NCBI GenBank assembly: GCA_019114445.1 | Contig: DXFL01000007.1 | Location: 16,642-80,641 of the forward strand | From: Candidatus Barnesiella excrementigallinarum | GTDB taxonomy: Bacteria > Bacteroidota > Bacteroidia > Bacteroidales > Barnesiellaceae | DNA length: 64,000 nucleotides | Direction of reading: 5' to 3' | Shown: positions 63,188 to 64,000 of the stretch, piece by piece | How the letters are laid out: the number at the start of each line of letters is the position of its first letter | Position numbering within the stretch: the stretch's first letter is position 1 | Notes under the pieces: model-generated | The model's database searches: none | Told to the model about the DNA's origin: nothing | What the model saw: only the letters and a program-made list of their open reading frames with translations | Translations under genes and position numbers: made by a program

Positions 63188-64000
63188 TTAGTTGACAGTA
63201 ATATTTTTAATATCGGTATTGCTCTTCACTCCCTTCGAGTCGGTTACTTGGAAGCGGGCGCTGAGCGTATAAGAGCAGTTGTAGTTTACACCGTATTCCT
63301 TGCCGTCGAAAATGATTTCGGGAGTGGTCAAGGCGGCAACTATTCCGTCGAGAAGTGCTTTGCTTGCATCATCTATGGTGTATACCATTTTGCCTTCGGC
63401 ATCAGGTTCACTGGTGAAGAGTGCTTCGAATTCTTCTTCTTCCATCTTCATGAATCCGTCCACTACGATTTTCTTCATGTTACCGTGGTAGTCGGTAGCG
63501 ATTTGGGTCGTAAGGGCAGTTCTGAAATTGTTTTCGAATTCGGTGGGGAAGTAGGTTTGGAAGAGCGTTTCGGTGAAATCGGCATTTCCTACGCTTACCC
63601 AACTTACGCTACTCCACGAAGACGAAACCGGAAATGAAGAGTCGAGTATATACGACGATTTAGCGTCGTCCCAAGCTACGGTGCTGGGATCGATTTCTTT
63701 TACCAAGTGAGAAGCTACAACTTCGTTACTTTCGGTTTCGGTATAGGTGTAGCTGATATAAGGGCAGGTAAGGGAACGGCTTATCGAGTTGTTTACCCCG
63801 TACCATACTTGGGCCGATTCTACGGTGCTGCCGTCGGTATAATAGTATACTCTGAAATCGAGTTCGCTACCGGCACTGACCGCATCTTTCAACTCCCAGT
63901 AAACGTATGCAGTTTGTTGTCCCAAATCTGCCCAATCGTTTATGGGGTCGTTTACTTCACACCCCGACAATCCGGCGATTGCCAGCAGAAGAGATGAGAT
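63188..64000 (-). CDS. Lipoprotein of unknown family, N-terminus beyond the window
   Basis: The frame is open to the right edge, and the visible start is the end of a lipoprotein signal sequence (LLLAIAGLSGCEVNDP), so only some ten residues are missing. About 254 mature residues follow, rich in Ser, Thr and aromatic residues, with DWADLGQQTAYVYWELKD near the N-terminus and a C-terminal beta domain (YNCSYTLSARFQVTDSKG). I do not recognize the family. A small lipoprotein at the head of a PKD lipoprotein and secreted enzymes fits the part of a polysaccharide-type locus just after SusC/SusD, which would lie to the right of the window. Confidence 0.7.
   Translation of the reverse strand: MSSLLLAIAGLSGCEVNDPINDWADLGQQTAYVYWELKDAVSAGSELDFRVYYYTDGSTVESAQVWYGVNNSISRSLTCPYISYTYTETESNEVVASHLVKEIDPSTVAWDDAKSSYILDSSFPVSSSWSSVSWVSVGNADFTETLFQTYFPTEFENNFRTALTTQIATDYHGNMKKIVVDGFMKMEEEEFEALFTSEPDAEGKMVYTIDDASKALLDGIVAALTTPEIIFDGKEYGVNYNCSYTLSARFQVTDSKGVKSNTDIKNITVN

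Noticed and set aside
1..64000. CRISPR arrays, insertion sequences, integrases, phage genes or rRNA
   Set aside because: I saw no spaced direct repeats, transposase or integrase motifs, terminal inverted repeats of IS type, or rRNA sequence anywhere in the window.

Overview
The window looks like a chromosomal segment from a gut- or mouth-type member of the Bacteroidales. The evidence is a SusC/SusD pair with a hybrid two-component sensor, many lipoproteins with a Cys right after the signal sequence, several proteins ending in a type IX secretion (T9SS) type A sorting domain, and Bacteroides-type promoters (TAnnTTTG at -7). A Barnesiella- or Tannerella-like relative is my inference from the T9SS cargo and the peptidoglycan-salvage genes; the sequence does not prove the genus.

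Left arm, mostly + strand (1-26.6 kb). It opens with the C-terminus of a P-type calcium ATPase, a tRNA-Met(CAT), a cupin / HxlR-regulator pair, a lipocalin-like lipoprotein and a META-domain lipoprotein gene broken by a frameshift. Next come a GH29 fucosidase and a polysaccharide utilization locus: a GH2 enzyme, a T9SS-exported ELWxxDGT-repeat protein, SusC, SusD, a SusE-position lipoprotein, a BNR/sialidase-fold enzyme with a CBM9-like module, a large GH43 enzyme carrying an inserted module, a hybrid two-component regulator, an aldose 1-epimerase and a second GH43 enzyme. A bidirectional terminator near 26.7 kb separates this arm from the rest.

Centre, - strand (44.9 to 26.8 kb). Twelve genes with gaps of at most 22 bp form what looks like one long operon for taking up and consuming cell-wall sugars. 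In order of transcription they are an amidase/golvesin protein, a phosphoesterase-PQQ propeller, a family 2 glycosyltransferase, a DUF4922 GalT/HIT-like protein, a SpoIID protein, an AmpG-like permease with a large inserted domain, a NamZ exo-muramidase, an FAD/Fe-S D-lactate dehydrogenase-like protein, MurT, MurK, MurQ and an SGNH hydrolase. MurT-MurK-MurQ corresponds to the MurNAc transporter/kinase/etherase set known from Tannerella forsythia. The D-lactate-type dehydrogenase makes sense because MurQ releases D-lactate.

Right arm, - strand (64 to 45.1 kb). A separately transcribed second MurK-like kinase lies at 45.1 kb. Beyond it is a set of surface or secreted proteins: two lipoproteins (one cut by the window end), a GHL10-family hydrolase, an abundant-looking propeller protein, three tandem phosphodiester-glycosidase (NAGPA) proteins, a WD40-like protein and a zinc N-acetylmuramoyl-L-alanine amidase. 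Most of these carry T9SS sorting domains. My model is that the T9SS arm attacks cell-wall material (possibly including phosphodiester-linked wall polymers) outside the cell, the operon's NamZ and amidase finish it in the periplasm, AmpG and MurT import the products, and MurK/MurQ/D-lactate dehydrogenase feed them into GlcNAc-6-P and respiration. The whole 26.8-64 kb stretch is the candidate new system: a peptidoglycan utilization locus.
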